A stretch of 64,000 nt of DNA from Stutzerimonas kunmingensis (GCF_900114065.1 NZ_FORS01000007.1:124001-188000); one strand, 5' to 3'; shown: positions 41,178 through 52,399, numbered from the stretch's first letter. Notes: a model not told the origin generated them from the sequence alone. A program made the numbers and translations.

Positions 41178-43346
41178 TCAGTTGCGCAGCGCCGCACGCT
41201 CGGCGCGAATACCATCGAGCAGCTCGCGAACCTGGTGGATATCGTACGGCTTCAGCATGGTACGCAACCGATCGAGACCCACATCCGAAGCATTGACCGC
41301 ATAGCCCGAGGCGATCACCAGCGATAACCTCGGGTGACGCGCACTAGCTTCACGCGCCAGATCGATTCCGCTCATCCCGGCTAGGCCGACATCCGTCAGC
41401 AGCACGTCGAAAGGCTGCTGCCCCAGCGCCTCCAGGGCCTCTTCCGCTGTCTCGCTTGCGACGACCTGATGCCCTAGCTCCATCATCACTTCACCGGTAA
41501 GCATGCGCAGGGTCGGGTCATCCTCGACGAAGAGAATCTTCAGACTGGCATCATCGGCCGCGGGGTTTTCCACGACATCGTCAGGCTGCGGGTCGCCCGC
41601 CACCGCTTTGGCCGGACCTGCCGAGAGTTCACCTCCCGCGCCCTGCCGCTGCCCGTCATCGACGCAGCGCGGCAAATGCACATGCACGGCGGTACCACCG
41701 CGCTCGCCGCTCTCCAGCGTAACGAAGCCACCGCTCTGCTTGACGAATCCATAAACCATGCTCAAGCCGAGACCGGAGGCATTGCTGTCCTGCTTGGTGG
41801 TGAAGAAGGGTTCGAATGCCCTTGCGCGCACGTCGTCACTCATGCCGCCGCCCTCGTCGATGACACTGAGCAGGACGTAATCGCCACGCGAGTTGCCAGG
41901 CGCATCCTCGCCCAGCTGGCGATTCTCCAGACGCAGCACCACACGTCCGCTACCCGCCATCGCATCGCGCGCGTTGGAAGCGAGGTTCAACACTACGCTC
42001 TGCAGATTGCCGACATCGGCGAACACCGGCCATGGCTCGCCCAGCACCTCCAGCTCCAGCTGTACCGCCGAACCCAACGCCCCATTTAGCAGCTCGTGCA
42101 TCTGCTCAAGCAGCTCCGGCAAGTGCACCTGGCGCGGCAACAATGGTTGGCGGCTGGCGAAAGCCAGCAGCTGCGACGCCAGACGCGCACCCTTCTCGAC
42201 CCCGCTGACGGCCGAGTCCAACCGTCGCGCTGCAGTCTGATCGCTACCGAGACCACGCCGCAGCAGCTGCAGGTTGCCTCCGATGATCTGCAGCATGTTG
42301 TTGAAGTCGTGCGCGATGCCACCAGTCAGCTTGCCCACTGCCTCCAACCGCTGAGCCTGCTGCAGGGCCTGTTCGGCCACCTGTCGCTCGGCCTCACTTT
42401 GCTGCAGCGCCAGGGTTCGCTCACGGACCAGCTCTTCCAGGTGATCGCGATAACGCTGCAGCTCCGCCTCGTTGCGCTGCTGCTCGGTCACATCCTGCCC
42501 TTGAACGAAGATGCCAATGACCCCGCCGTCGTTCTCGACGATCGGCTGCAAAACGAAATCCAGAATCGCCTCTTGTGGCTCCTTGTCCGGATGCCGTCTC
42601 AGGAACAGCGATACACGTTTGCCGACATACGGCTGACCGGTGCGATAGACCTCGTCGAGCAGACCGATGAGGGCCTGCCCCTCGATCTCGGGCAATCCCT
42701 CGCGAACCGTCTTGCCAAGCAGCTGACGGTGCCCGGTGACCTGCCGATAGGCATCATTGACCAGTTCATATACATGATCAGGGCCGCGCAGAAAGCAGAC
42801 GAACCCAGGCGCCTGCGCGAACAGACGGCGCAGCTGCTCGCCTTCGGACTGCAGCAGCCTGGCACGGGACATTACGCCTTGCTCCAACTGCTGCAAGGGC
42901 TGCCGACCGGCTGCCGCCTGACTCAACGAGTCTTTCATTGCCTGCAGCTCGGTAATGTCCGAGGTGTGCTGCAGAATCGCAACGACCTCTCCCTGCTCAT
43001 CCAGGATTGGCGTGTGCGTGGCGCTCCAGTAACGATCCTCGTAAACCGGGCCAAGCGGCGTTTGTCGCGCGATGGAGTAACGAATCACCGGCAACGTATC
43101 GACTGCCTTGCGGCTGAGCACCCGCGCAAACGAATCGAGCAACTCTTGCACTCGGGTCATCTCGGGACTGAGCGGGTCGGCAGCGAAGGCCTCATGAAGG
43201 CGCTGACCCTGGATATCCGTCAGTTTTCGCCCGGTAAGCGTCAGGTAAGCGGCATTCGCATCCAGAATGACCAGGTCACGATCAAGCAGGACATAAGCAT
43301 TCGGGGATAGGCGGAACAGACTTTCGAAAGACGGGCGCTGTTGCAT
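41178..43346 (-). CDS. PAS-domain hybrid sensor histidine kinase with receiver
   Basis: A 722-residue soluble two-component protein with no membrane segments. It has PAS1 (about 8-135), PAS2 (about 172-290), a coiled coil, a histidine kinase domain with His346 in GIAHDFNN, and an ATPase domain with NLASNARDAM, DEGGGM and FFTTKQDSNASGLGL. A C-terminal receiver domain (about 600-720) has an Asp in LLTDVGLAGM. ATG 43346 has a GGAGG site 5 bases upstream; an in-frame start 20 codons earlier is unlikely. No partner regulator is encoded nearby, so the output is unknown. It lies between rpsF and rlmB, where I recall no kinase in P. aeruginosa. Confidence 0.92.
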   Translation of the reverse strand: MQQRPSFESLFRLSPNAYVLLDRDLVILDANAAYLTLTGRKLTDIQGQRLHEAFAADPLSPEMTRVQELLDSFARVLSRKAVDTLPVIRYSIARQTPLGPVYEDRYWSATHTPILDEQGEVVAILQHTSDITELQAMKDSLSQAAAGRQPLQQLEQGVMSRARLLQSEGEQLRRLFAQAPGFVCFLRGPDHVYELVNDAYRQVTGHRQLLGKTVREGLPEIEGQALIGLLDEVYRTGQPYVGKRVSLFLRRHPDKEPQEAILDFVLQPIVENDGGVIGIFVQGQDVTEQQRNEAELQRYRDHLEELVRERTLALQQSEAERQVAEQALQQAQRLEAVGKLTGGIAHDFNNMLQIIGGNLQLLRRGLGSDQTAARRLDSAVSGVEKGARLASQLLAFASRQPLLPRQVHLPELLEQMHELLNGALGSAVQLELEVLGEPWPVFADVGNLQSVVLNLASNARDAMAGSGRVVLRLENRQLGEDAPGNSRGDYVLLSVIDEGGGMSDDVRARAFEPFFTTKQDSNASGLGLSMVYGFVKQSGGFVTLESGERGGTAVHVHLPRCVDDGQRQGAGGELSAGPAKAVAGDPQPDDVVENPAADDASLKILFVEDDPTLRMLTGEVMMELGHQVVASETAEEALEALGQQPFDVLLTDVGLAGMSGIDLAREASARHPRLSLVIASGYAVNASDVGLDRLRTMLKPYDIHQVRELLDGIRAERAALRN

Positions 43347-43513
43347 ACAACCTCCATGGTACGAGCCTGACGCCGCGTAACTAACCCAGCAAGGCTCCGG
43401 CAGCACCCGGAGCCCTCAAGCAAAATATGACGAGAAACCGCTATCCGCGGACGGGCCTGGACACCGATTGACCGCAAAAAGGTCAATCGGTTTCAGATCA
43501 GCAGGTCAGGCGC

Positions 43514-44269
43514 TCAGCCAGCGACCTTGGCGCTCTTGCGCTGACGCAGCGCCTCGAACAGGCATACGCCGGTCGCCACAGAAACGTTCAGACTGCTGAC
43601 GCTGCCGGCCATGGGCAGGCGCACCAGATAATCACAGTGTTCACGCGTCAGGCGCCGCATACCGCGACCCTCGGCGCCCATGATAAGCACGATGGGCCCG
43701 GTGAGATCCTGATCGTAGAGTGATTGCTCGGCTTCGCCCGCCGTCCCCACGACCCATAATCCACGCTGCTGCAGCTTCTCCAGCGTACGCGCAAGGTTGG
43801 TCACGGCAACCAGCGGAATCACTTCCGCCGCACCGCAGGCAACCTTGCGCACGGTGGCATTGAGAGTGGCCGATTTGTCTTTCGGCACGATCACGGCGAG
43901 CGCACCGGCCGCGTCCGCGGTGCGCAGACAGGCACCGAGGTTGTGCGGATCCGTCACACCATCCAGCACCAACAGCAGCGGCGGACCATCGGCGCGATCG
44001 AGCAATTCCTCGAGCATGGCCTCACCCCAAACCTGACTGGGGCTCACCTCGGCGACCACACCCTGATGCACGCCTTCGACCCAGGCATCCATCTCCCGCC
44101 GCTCACACTGCCCGACACTCACACGTGCCTGAGCAGCCAGCTCGATCACCATCTGGGCGCGCGGATCGCCGCGCCCCTCTGCCAGCCATACCTGCTTGAC
44201 GCGCTTGGGATGATGGCGCAGCAATGCCTCGACAGCGTGCAGGCCGTAGATCTTTTCCAGCTGACTCAT
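43514..44269 (-). CDS. rlmB: 23S rRNA (guanosine-2251-2'-O)-methyltransferase
   Basis: RlmB is a SpoU/TrmH-class (SPOUT) methyltransferase acting on G2251 of 23S rRNA. The 251 residues have an N-terminal L30e-like substrate-binding domain (about 1-90) and the knotted catalytic domain with DGVTDPHNLGAC, GAEGRGMRRL and SVSSLNVSVA. The start overlaps the rnr stop by 4 bp (ATGA), so the two genes are coupled. Confidence 0.96.
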   Translation of the reverse strand: MSQLEKIYGLHAVEALLRHHPKRVKQVWLAEGRGDPRAQMVIELAAQARVSVGQCERREMDAWVEGVHQGVVAEVSPSQVWGEAMLEELLDRADGPPLLLVLDGVTDPHNLGACLRTADAAGALAVIVPKDKSATLNATVRKVACGAAEVIPLVAVTNLARTLEKLQQRGLWVVGTAGEAEQSLYDQDLTGPIVLIMGAEGRGMRRLTREHCDYLVRLPMAGSVSSLNVSVATGVCLFEALRQRKSAKVAG

Positions 44270-46770
44270 GACTTGGCCTTGCGCTTTCTGGCACCGCCAC
44301 TCGAGCCGGTGGGTTTGTCACCTGACTTGGCTGCAGATTTCGGCTTGGCCGAGCCTGATCGCGACTTGCTCCCGCCCGCCGCCTTCTCGCTCTTGCCCTT
44401 CCTGCCGCCCTTCGCCTCGGCGAGCAATGCCTTCTTCAGCTCTCGACTCTTGCGCACATCGGCATTGCCCGGCTCGCGTCCACGGCTCGCACCGTCACGC
44501 TGCCCCGGAGCAGACTTGGTACCACCACCGATCAGCTCGAAATCGATCTTGCGCTCATCCAGATCGACGCGCATGACGCGCACCTCGACGCTGTCGCCGA
44601 GACGGAAACTGCGCCCACTGCGCTCACCGGACAACCGGTGGTGCAACGGATCGAAGTGGTAGTAGTCACCCGGCATGGCAGTGACATGCACCAGCCCTTC
44701 TACGTAGATGTCTGTCAGCTCGACGAACAGGCCGAAGCCAGTCACCGCAGTAATCACACCAGGGAAGGCCTCGCCGACACGATCCTTCATGAACTCGCAC
44801 TTAAGCCAGTTAGTGACGTCGCGGGTAGCTTCGTCGGCGCGTCGCTCGGTCATCGAGCATTGCTCGCCCAGCTGTTCCAGCGCGGCTTCGTCGTACGGAT
44901 AGATTCGCGCCTTGGGCATGCTGGTGGCGCCTTCGCGGCGCACATGAGGCGTGTCTCGACGGGAGCGGATGACACTGCGAATGGCGCGATGCACCAGCAG
45001 ATCGGGATAACGCCTGATTGGCGAAGTGAAGTGGGCGTAAGCCTCGTAGTTCAGGCCAAAGTGACCATTGTTCTCGGCGCTGTATACGGCCTGACTCAGC
45101 GAGCGCAGCATGACCGTCTGGATCACATGGAAATCCGGGCGCCCCTGAATCTGCTCCAGCAGCGCCTGGTAATCCTTCGGCGTCGGACCTTCCTTGCCCT
45201 TGTGCAACGAGAGACCCAGTTCACCGAGAAAGGCGCGCAGCTTTTCCTGACGCTCCAGCGGCGGCGCATCGTGGACACGATAAAGCGCTGGGATCTCATG
45301 CTTCTGCAGGAATGCCGCCGTGGCGACGTTGGCGCAGAGCATGCACTCCTCGATCAGCTTGTGCGCATCGTTGCGCTCGGTCGGCTTGATCTCGGCGATC
45401 TTTCGATCGGCACCGAAGACGATACGCGTTTCCTGGGTCTCGAAATCGATCGCGCCGCGGGTATGACGCGCCTTGAGCAGCACCTTGTAGAGCGAATAGA
45501 GCTGCTTGAGATGCGGCAACACTTCGGCGTACTCCCCGCTCAGCCGCTTGCCTTCGGCTGACTTGGGCTGCTCCAGCATCGCGCTGACCTTGTTGTAGGT
45601 CAGTCGCGCATGCGAATGAATCACCGCCTCGTAGAACTGGTAGTCGGTCATCTTTCCCGACTTGCTCAGCGTGATCTCGCAGACCATGGCCAGGCGATCG
45701 ACCTGCGGATTCAGCGAACAGAGCCCGTTGGAAAGCTGCTCAGGCAGCATCGGCACCACCCGCTCAGGGAAGTACACCGAGTTGCCGCGAACCACGGCCT
45801 CCTTGTCGAGCGCCGAGTCGACCTTGACGTAGTGCGACACGTCGGCAATGGCGACATACAAGCGGAAACCTCCTGTCAGGAGCTTCCAGCCGCCAGGCTT
45901 CTCGCAATAGACCGCATCGTCGAAGTCGCGCGCGTCTTCACCATCGATGGTCACGAACGGTAGATGGCGCAGATCGACGCGCTTGTGCTTGTCCTTTTCC
46001 TCGACCTCGGGCTTCAGCCGGGACGCTTCCTTCAACACTGCTTCCGGCCAGACATGCGGGATATCGAAGCTGCGTAGCGCCACGTCGATTTCCATGCCCG
46101 GCGCCATGTAGTTGCCGATCACCTCGACGATGTCGCCTTGCGGCTGGAAGCGCTGGGTCGGCCAGTGAGTGATCTTGACCTCGACAAACTGCCCCGGTTT
46201 GGCGTCGAGCGCGCGGCCCGGCGTCACCAGCACTTCCTGCTGGATTTTCGGGTTGTCAGGAATGACAAAACCGACGTCGCTCTCAATGTGGTAGCGACCA
46301 ACGATGCTTTCGTGCGCCCGACTGATCACTTCAACGATCGCGCCCTCACGACGCCCACGCCGATCAAGCCCGGCAACGCGCGCCAGACAGCGGTCGCCGT
46401 CGAACACCAGGCGCATCTGCGCGGGGCTGAGAAACAGGTCATCGCTGCCGTCATCCGGGATGAGAAAGCCGAAGCCGTCGCGGTGCCCACTGACGCGACC
46501 GCAGACCAGGTCCAGCTTGTCCACCGGGGCATAGGTGCCGCGCCGGGTGTAGATTAGCTGACCATCGCGCTCCATCGCTCGCAGGCGGCGACGCAGCGCT
46601 TCGATATCTTCTTCGGACACCAGTCCGAACTCTTCAACCAGCTCTTCGCGGGCCGCCGGGGAGCCGCGCTCACCGAGATGCTGGAGAATCAGCTCGCGAC
46701 TGGGAATGGGGTTGTCGTACTTTTCCGCTTCACGAGCGGCCTCGGGATCGAGGGATTGCCAATCGGCCAT
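44266..46770 (-). CDS. rnr: Ribonuclease R
   Basis: RNase R is a 3'-5' exoribonuclease that degrades structured RNA and helps tmRNA-mediated quality control. The 834-residue frame has an N-terminal winged helix (about 20-85), two cold-shock domains, the RNB catalytic domain with DGEDARDFDDAVY (four Asp ligands), an S1 domain (about 640-730), and a long Lys/Ser/Gly/Arg-rich tail of about 85 residues. A downstream rlmB start overlaps its stop. The tail is usual in this genus and helps RNA unwinding. Confidence 0.97.
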   Translation of the reverse strand: MADWQSLDPEAAREAEKYDNPIPSRELILQHLGERGSPAAREELVEEFGLVSEEDIEALRRRLRAMERDGQLIYTRRGTYAPVDKLDLVCGRVSGHRDGFGFLIPDDGSDDLFLSPAQMRLVFDGDRCLARVAGLDRRGRREGAIVEVISRAHESIVGRYHIESDVGFVIPDNPKIQQEVLVTPGRALDAKPGQFVEVKITHWPTQRFQPQGDIVEVIGNYMAPGMEIDVALRSFDIPHVWPEAVLKEASRLKPEVEEKDKHKRVDLRHLPFVTIDGEDARDFDDAVYCEKPGGWKLLTGGFRLYVAIADVSHYVKVDSALDKEAVVRGNSVYFPERVVPMLPEQLSNGLCSLNPQVDRLAMVCEITLSKSGKMTDYQFYEAVIHSHARLTYNKVSAMLEQPKSAEGKRLSGEYAEVLPHLKQLYSLYKVLLKARHTRGAIDFETQETRIVFGADRKIAEIKPTERNDAHKLIEECMLCANVATAAFLQKHEIPALYRVHDAPPLERQEKLRAFLGELGLSLHKGKEGPTPKDYQALLEQIQGRPDFHVIQTVMLRSLSQAVYSAENNGHFGLNYEAYAHFTSPIRRYPDLLVHRAIRSVIRSRRDTPHVRREGATSMPKARIYPYDEAALEQLGEQCSMTERRADEATRDVTNWLKCEFMKDRVGEAFPGVITAVTGFGLFVELTDIYVEGLVHVTAMPGDYYHFDPLHHRLSGERSGRSFRLGDSVEVRVMRVDLDERKIDFELIGGGTKSAPGQRDGASRGREPGNADVRKSRELKKALLAEAKGGRKGKSEKAAGGSKSRSGSAKPKSAAKSGDKPTGSSGGARKRKAKS

Positions 46771-46974
46771 TAAGAGATGTCACCTTTCATTCATTTATAG
46801 GGCCAGAACGCCCTTCTTCTATTGAAGCGCGAATCGCTCCCGGACGGCAGCTTTCACGCGAATTATTTTTCGCCATCAGGGGTTTACAAGGCCAAACCTC
46901 AGCCGTATAGTTCGCGCCCACAATGTCTGGCAGACGTTGTAACACGGAAACGGCTTAGTATCATCGTTTCTAGT

Positions 46975-47061
46975 GCCCAGGTGGCGGAATTGGTAGACGC
47001 ACTAGGTTCAGGTCCTAGCGGTGGCAACACCGTGGAAGTTCGAGTCTTCTCCTGGGCACCA
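46975..47061 (+). tRNA. tRNA-Leu (anticodon CAG), copy 1
   Basis: An 87-nt class II tRNA: GCCCAGG acceptor pairing with CCTGGGC, anticodon loop TTCAGGT giving CAG, a long variable arm (CGGTGGCAACACCG), T-arm, and encoded CCA. It is identical to copy 2. Confidence 0.96.
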
Positions 47062-47176
47062 CTTATTCAAATGAAACCCGCTGCGACATGGCGAGTCTCA
47101 TGCAAGACGAAGAAGCCGACTTCGGCCGATCTGATCGGTGAAATGGCAAAAAGCCGGTGAGCGATCATCGCAATGT

Positions 47177-47263
47177 GCCCAGGTGGCGGAATTGGTAGAC
47201 GCACTAGGTTCAGGTCCTAGCGGTGGCAACACCGTGGAAGTTCGAGTCTTCTCCTGGGCACCA
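47177..47263 (+). tRNA. tRNA-Leu (anticodon CAG), copy 2
   Basis: An exact 87-nt repeat of copy 1, 115 bp downstream on the same strand, with the same anticodon and encoded CCA. A strong terminator follows 9 bp later. Confidence 0.96.
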
Positions 47264-47272
47264 CTCTTCAAG

Positions 47273-47301
47273 AAAAAACCGAGCCTCTGGCTCGGTTTTT
47301 T
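47273..47301 (+). terminator. Rho-independent terminator of the tRNA-Leu pair
   Basis: A 13-bp stem, AAAAAACCGAGCC/GGCTCGGTTTTTT, with a three-base loop is flanked by A and T runs. Confidence 0.9.
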
Positions 47302-47357
47302 CGTTTCGGCGAGCAACTGATTGAACTGCCCCTTCCGATAGCCGGCCACGCCAGACA

Positions 47358-47385
47358 AAAGAAGACCGCCCGAAGGCGGTCTTTT
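47358..47385 (-). terminator. Rho-independent terminator of purA
   Basis: On the minus strand AAGACCGCC pairs with GGCGGTCTT around a CGAA-type loop, followed by CTTTTG. It begins 18 bp past the purA stop. The plus-strand side also ends in five T residues, so it may act both ways. Confidence 0.8.
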
Positions 47386-47402
47386 TGTACCTGCAGCCTA
47401 GA

Positions 47403-48785
<1,383 letters not shown>

Positions 48786-49973
48786 TCAGGACGCCAGCGA
48801 AGCCACCGTCCAGACACCATCCTTCAATTGCAATTGCCGGTCGCAGCCGAGCTGCGCAGCATCGGCTCGCGACTGCCCATCAAGGGCTTGCACCACGCGC
48901 TCGCCCTGACGCCGCAGCTGACGGACCGCATCCCACAGACCCGGTTCGCCGTCTTGCGGCGCCCAAACGCCCGACACAGGCGCGGAAAGATCAGCACTGC
49001 CCAGACTGACCAGCGTCTTCAGGTCGGTGGAGAAACCCGTCGCCGGGCGTGCGCGACCGAAGTCGGCACCAATGTCGTCATAACGACCACCCTGCGCGAT
49101 CGACTGACCGACGCCGGGTACGAACACCGCGAACACCACTCCAGTATGGTAGTGATAGCCACGCAACTCGCCCAAATCGAAATACAGCGGCACATCCGGA
49201 TAACGCGCCGCCAGTTGATCGGCAATGGCCGTCAGCGTTTCCAGCGCGGCTTGCACCTCGGCGGGCGCAGCCGCCAGCACCATACGCGCCTGATCGAGCA
49301 CTTCCCGCCCACCGCACAACCGCGCCAGCGCGCGCAGCATGCCGGCCAATGCCGAATCGAGCGCAGCAGTCTGCTCGGCAATCTCGTCCATCGCCTTGCG
49401 CTGCAGCGCATCGAACAACCGCTGCTCGGCTTCGCCGCTCAGCCCGGCAGCCTTGGCCAGACCGCGATAGATGCCCACATGCCCGAGATCCATATGCACA
49501 TCCGGCACCTCGGCAAGCTCGAGCATTTCCAGCATCAGACTGATGACCTCGATATCACTGGCAGCAGACGCATCGCCATACAGCTCAGCCCCCAACTGGA
49601 TAGGGCTGCGCGAGGTGGAAAGCGCCTGCGGCTTGGCATGCAACACACTACCGGCATAGCACAGGCGACTGGGACCTTCGCGACGCAGGGTATGCGCGTC
49701 GACCCGGGCCACTTGTGGCGTGATATCAGCCCGCAGCCCCATCTGGCGACCGGAAAGCGGGTCGATGACCTTGAACGTACGCAGATCCAGATCCTGCCCG
49801 GAACCGGTGAGCAACGACTCGAGAAACTCCACGTGCGGGGTGATGACCAGCTCGTAGCCCCAGCACTGGAACAGGTCCAGCACGCGCCGACGCGCCGTTT
49901 CGATACGCGCCGCCTCCGGCGGCAGCACCTCTTCGATGCCATCTGGCAAAAGCCAGCGGTCTACCGTTGCCAT
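48786..49973 (-). CDS. hisZ: HisZ, ATP phosphoribosyltransferase regulatory subunit
   Basis: HisZ is a catalytically dead paralogue of histidyl-tRNA synthetase that forms a complex with short-form HisG, making it active and histidine-sensitive. The 395 residues from ATG 49973 begin at [17 protein letters not shown]. The class II synthetase motif 2-like [11 protein letters not shown] is present, but the histidine-specific motifs of HisS are missing. It is 87 bp upstream of purA. A GTG 4 codons upstream is possible. Confidence 0.94.
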   Translation of the reverse strand: MATVDRWLLPDGIEEVLPPEAARIETARRRVLDLFQCWGYELVITPHVEFLESLLTGSGQDLDLRTFKVIDPLSGRQMGLRADITPQVARVDAHTLRREGPSRLCYAGSVLHAKPQALSTSRSPIQLGAELYGDASAASDIEVISLMLEMLELAEVPDVHMDLGHVGIYRGLAKAAGLSGEAEQRLFDALQRKAMDEIAEQTAALDSALAGMLRALARLCGGREVLDQARMVLAAAPAEVQAALETLTAIADQLAARYPDVPLYFDLGELRGYHYHTGVVFAVFVPGVGQSIAQGGRYDDIGADFGRARPATGFSTDLKTLVSLGSADLSAPVSGVWAPQDGEPGLWDAVRQLRRQGERVVQALDGQSRADAAQLGCDRQLQLKDGVWTVASLAS

Positions 49974-50154
49974 TCGCGAAATCACCTCTCGTTCCGGTAA
50001 GCCCAGACGAAAACCGCGGCAGCAGCCTTAGCCGGCCTTCGGTCGCGTGCAGTTGTATTCGAACCATGGCATCCGAGCCATGCCCTGTGAAGGGATCGGC
50101 ATGACCGCTGCATGCCTGGGATAGCCTGCGACCTCAAGGGCACAGACGCAAAAA

Positions 50155-50173
50155 AGCCGGGATTTTCCCGGCT
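50155..50173 (-). terminator. Rho-independent terminator downstream of hflC
   Basis: On the minus strand AGCCGGGA pairs with TCCCGGCT with a three-base loop, followed by TTTTTGCG. It is 81 bp past the hflC stop and separates the hfq-hflC superoperon from hisZ-purA. The remaining 49986-50149 region holds no gene; the DUF2065 (YjeT) gene often found here is missing. Confidence 0.85.
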
Positions 50174-50253
50174 GGCGGATCATAGCAATCTTTTCTCTAA
50201 CGGTCACCCGACGGCACGGCCGTACCGCCGGGGAACCTTCATCTCGCCATCAA

Positions 50254-51120
50254 CTAGTTGCTCTTTTCCAGATAACGGAAGAAATCGCTCTTCGGATCGA
50301 GCACCAACACGTCTTCCTTGCTGGAGAAGCTCTCGCGATAAGCCTGCAGACTGCGATGGAAGGCATAGAACTCCTGATCCTGACCATACGCCGCGGCATA
50401 GATGGCAGCAGCCTGAGCATCGCCATCACCGCGCAACTCCTCAGCCTCGCGGAACGCCTCGGCCAGCAGGACACGGCGCTGACGATCGGCGTCGGCACGG
50501 ATACCTTCGGCTAGCTCTTTACCTTTGGCGCGATGCTCACGAGCCTCACGCTCACGCTCAGAGCTCATCCGCTCGAACACGCTGCGATTGACTTCCCGCG
50601 GCAGATCAATGCCCTTGACGCGCACATCGACCACTTCGATGCCCAGCTCCTGTTGAGCGGCGCGGTTCAGACTGGTTGTGACCTGAGCCATCAGCTCGTC
50701 ACGCTGACCGGACACGGACTCGTGCAACGTGCGCTTACCGAACTGGTCACGCAACGCCGCCTCCAGACGGCGAGCCAGGCGCTCGTCGGCAATCTGCTTC
50801 ATCCCCGAGGTCGCGGTGTAGAAGCGCTCGGCATCATCCACACGCCACTTGGCGTAGGAGTCGACCATCAGCGCTTTCTTTTCCAGGGTCAGGAAGCGGG
50901 AAGTCGTGGTATCCAGCGTCAGCAGTCGCGCATCGAATTTGCGCACCGAGTTCACGTACGGAATCTTCATGTGCAAGCCAGGCTTCACATCAGGCTCGAC
51001 GATGCGACCGAAGCGCAGCAGGACTGCACGCTCGGTCTGCGAGACGATGTAGAAGCTGTTCCACAGAACGATTGCCGCCACAACGCCCACGATCAGGGCG
51101 GTAAGGGATTTATTGCTCAT
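50254..51120 (-). CDS. hflC: HflC, regulator of the FtsH protease
   Basis: HflC pairs with HflK in a membrane SPFH complex enclosing FtsH and limiting its access to substrates. The 288 residues have an N-terminal membrane anchor (about 5-25) and the SPFH/band-7 domain (about 25-210), with a C-terminal helical region. Its ATG overlaps the hflK stop by one base, so the two are coupled. Confidence 0.96.
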   Translation of the reverse strand: MSNKSLTALIVGVVAAIVLWNSFYIVSQTERAVLLRFGRIVEPDVKPGLHMKIPYVNSVRKFDARLLTLDTTTSRFLTLEKKALMVDSYAKWRVDDAERFYTATSGMKQIADERLARRLEAALRDQFGKRTLHESVSGQRDELMAQVTTSLNRAAQQELGIEVVDVRVKGIDLPREVNRSVFERMSSEREREAREHRAKGKELAEGIRADADRQRRVLLAEAFREAEELRGDGDAQAAAIYAAAYGQDQEFYAFHRSLQAYRESFSSKEDVLVLDPKSDFFRYLEKSN

Positions 51121-52301
51121 CAGCGGCTCTCCCTCGTACGAACTTCACGCGGATCCAACTCCGGCGGCAGACGGGTGCCCTGGGTAGCCGCGCCCGACGC
51201 AACTCCGGCCGGAGCAGGCGTGCTCGCACCACGACTGTTAATCATCTTGTCCAGCGGCAGATAGAGCAGGTTCTGCCCGCTGTCACCACTCACCATGACC
51301 TTGCTGGTATTGCTCATGACTTCCTGCATGGTTTCCAGATACAGGCGCTCGCGCGTCACTTCCGGCGCCTTGCGATATTCGGCGACCAGCTTGCTGAAGC
51401 GATCCGCCTCACCCTGAGCGCGGGAAATCACCGCGTCGCGGTAACCACTGGCTTCTTCCAGCATGCGCTGGGCCTGACCGCGGGCTTCGGGAATCACGCC
51501 ATTGGCGTACGACTCAGCCTGGTTCTTCTCACGCTGCTCGTCTTCACGCGCGCGAATCACGTCATCGAACGCTTCCTGCACCTCACGCGGCGCAGCTGCG
51601 CTCTGCAGGTTGACCTGGGTGACGACGATGCCTGTGGCGTAATTGTCCAGGAAACGCTGCAAGCGCTCCTTGACCTCGCCAGCCATCACTTCACGACCTT
51701 CAGTCAGCACCTGATCCATGGCGGTCGAACCCACCACATGCCGCACGGCGCTATCGGTCGCATGCTGCAGACTTACTTCAGGCTGATCGACATTGAGTAC
51801 GAACGCCTGAAGATTGCTGATCTTGTACTGAACGGTGAGCGGCACCTCGATGATGTTCTCATCCTCGGTGAGCATCTGCCCCTGCTTGCTGTAAGAACGC
51901 TCGCGGGTGACGTTTTCCTGGAACTTGCGATCGATCGGCGGGAAGTAGATGTTCAGGCCCGGCCCGACCGTCTCGTGATACTTGCCGAAGCGCAGCACGA
52001 CGGCCTGCTCCTGCTCGTCGACGATATAGATCGCATTGAACAGCCAGACGGCCAGCAGCACGACCAGGGCAATCCAAACCAGACCGAAGCCGCCGCGCTT
52101 GCCGCTGCCACCGAAATTGCTGCCGCCGCCACGCTTCTTGCCACCGAACATGCCGTTCAGGCTGTCCTGCAGCTTGCGGAAAGCCTCATCGAGGTCCGGC
52201 GGGCCTTTCTGGTCGCCACCGCCACCACCGCGACGGCCACCGCCACCACTGCCCCAGGGATCCTGGTTGTTCGAGTTGCCACCCGGCTCATTCCAAGCCA
52301 T
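51120..52301 (-). CDS. hflK: HflK, regulator of the FtsH protease
   Basis: HflK is the partner of HflC. The 393-residue frame from ATG 52301 has a Gly/Arg-rich disordered N-terminus (about 1-60), a transmembrane helix (about 72-90) and the SPFH domain (about 95-300). The C-terminus is Ala/Pro-rich. The GGAGAG ribosome site is 6 bases upstream. hflX is upstream with a hairpin in between. Confidence 0.95.
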   Translation of the reverse strand: MAWNEPGGNSNNQDPWGSGGGGRRGGGGGDQKGPPDLDEAFRKLQDSLNGMFGGKKRGGGSNFGGSGKRGGFGLVWIALVVLLAVWLFNAIYIVDEQEQAVVLRFGKYHETVGPGLNIYFPPIDRKFQENVTRERSYSKQGQMLTEDENIIEVPLTVQYKISNLQAFVLNVDQPEVSLQHATDSAVRHVVGSTAMDQVLTEGREVMAGEVKERLQRFLDNYATGIVVTQVNLQSAAAPREVQEAFDDVIRAREDEQREKNQAESYANGVIPEARGQAQRMLEEASGYRDAVISRAQGEADRFSKLVAEYRKAPEVTRERLYLETMQEVMSNTSKVMVSGDSGQNLLYLPLDKMINSRGASTPAPAGVASGAATQGTRLPPELDPREVRTRESR

Positions 52302-52328
52302 AGCGCTCTCCATTCAAATAAAGCTAAA

Positions 52329-52347
52329 GGCGCGCCCACGGCGCGCC
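52329..52347 (-). terminator. Hairpin between hflX and hflK
   Basis: A perfect 8-bp stem of self-complementary GGCGCGCC repeats with a three-base loop is followed on the minus strand by TTTAGCTTTATTT. It could act as an internal terminator or attenuator that lowers hflKC relative to hfq-hflX. Confidence 0.55.
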
Positions 52348-52399
52348 CGCCAATGCTACAGAAAGCCCCGAACTACCGGCAAAATTGCCACTAGAGGCT

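Noticed and set aside
46771..46974. Promoter for the tRNA-Leu genes
   Set aside because: A TAGTAT -10-like hexamer is present but the only TTG-type -35 has a 13-base spacer, so I could not support it.
50027..50071. 14-codon frame upstream of hisZ as a leader peptide
   Set aside because: It has no ribosome site, holds no run of His codons, and no terminator/antiterminator pair follows it.
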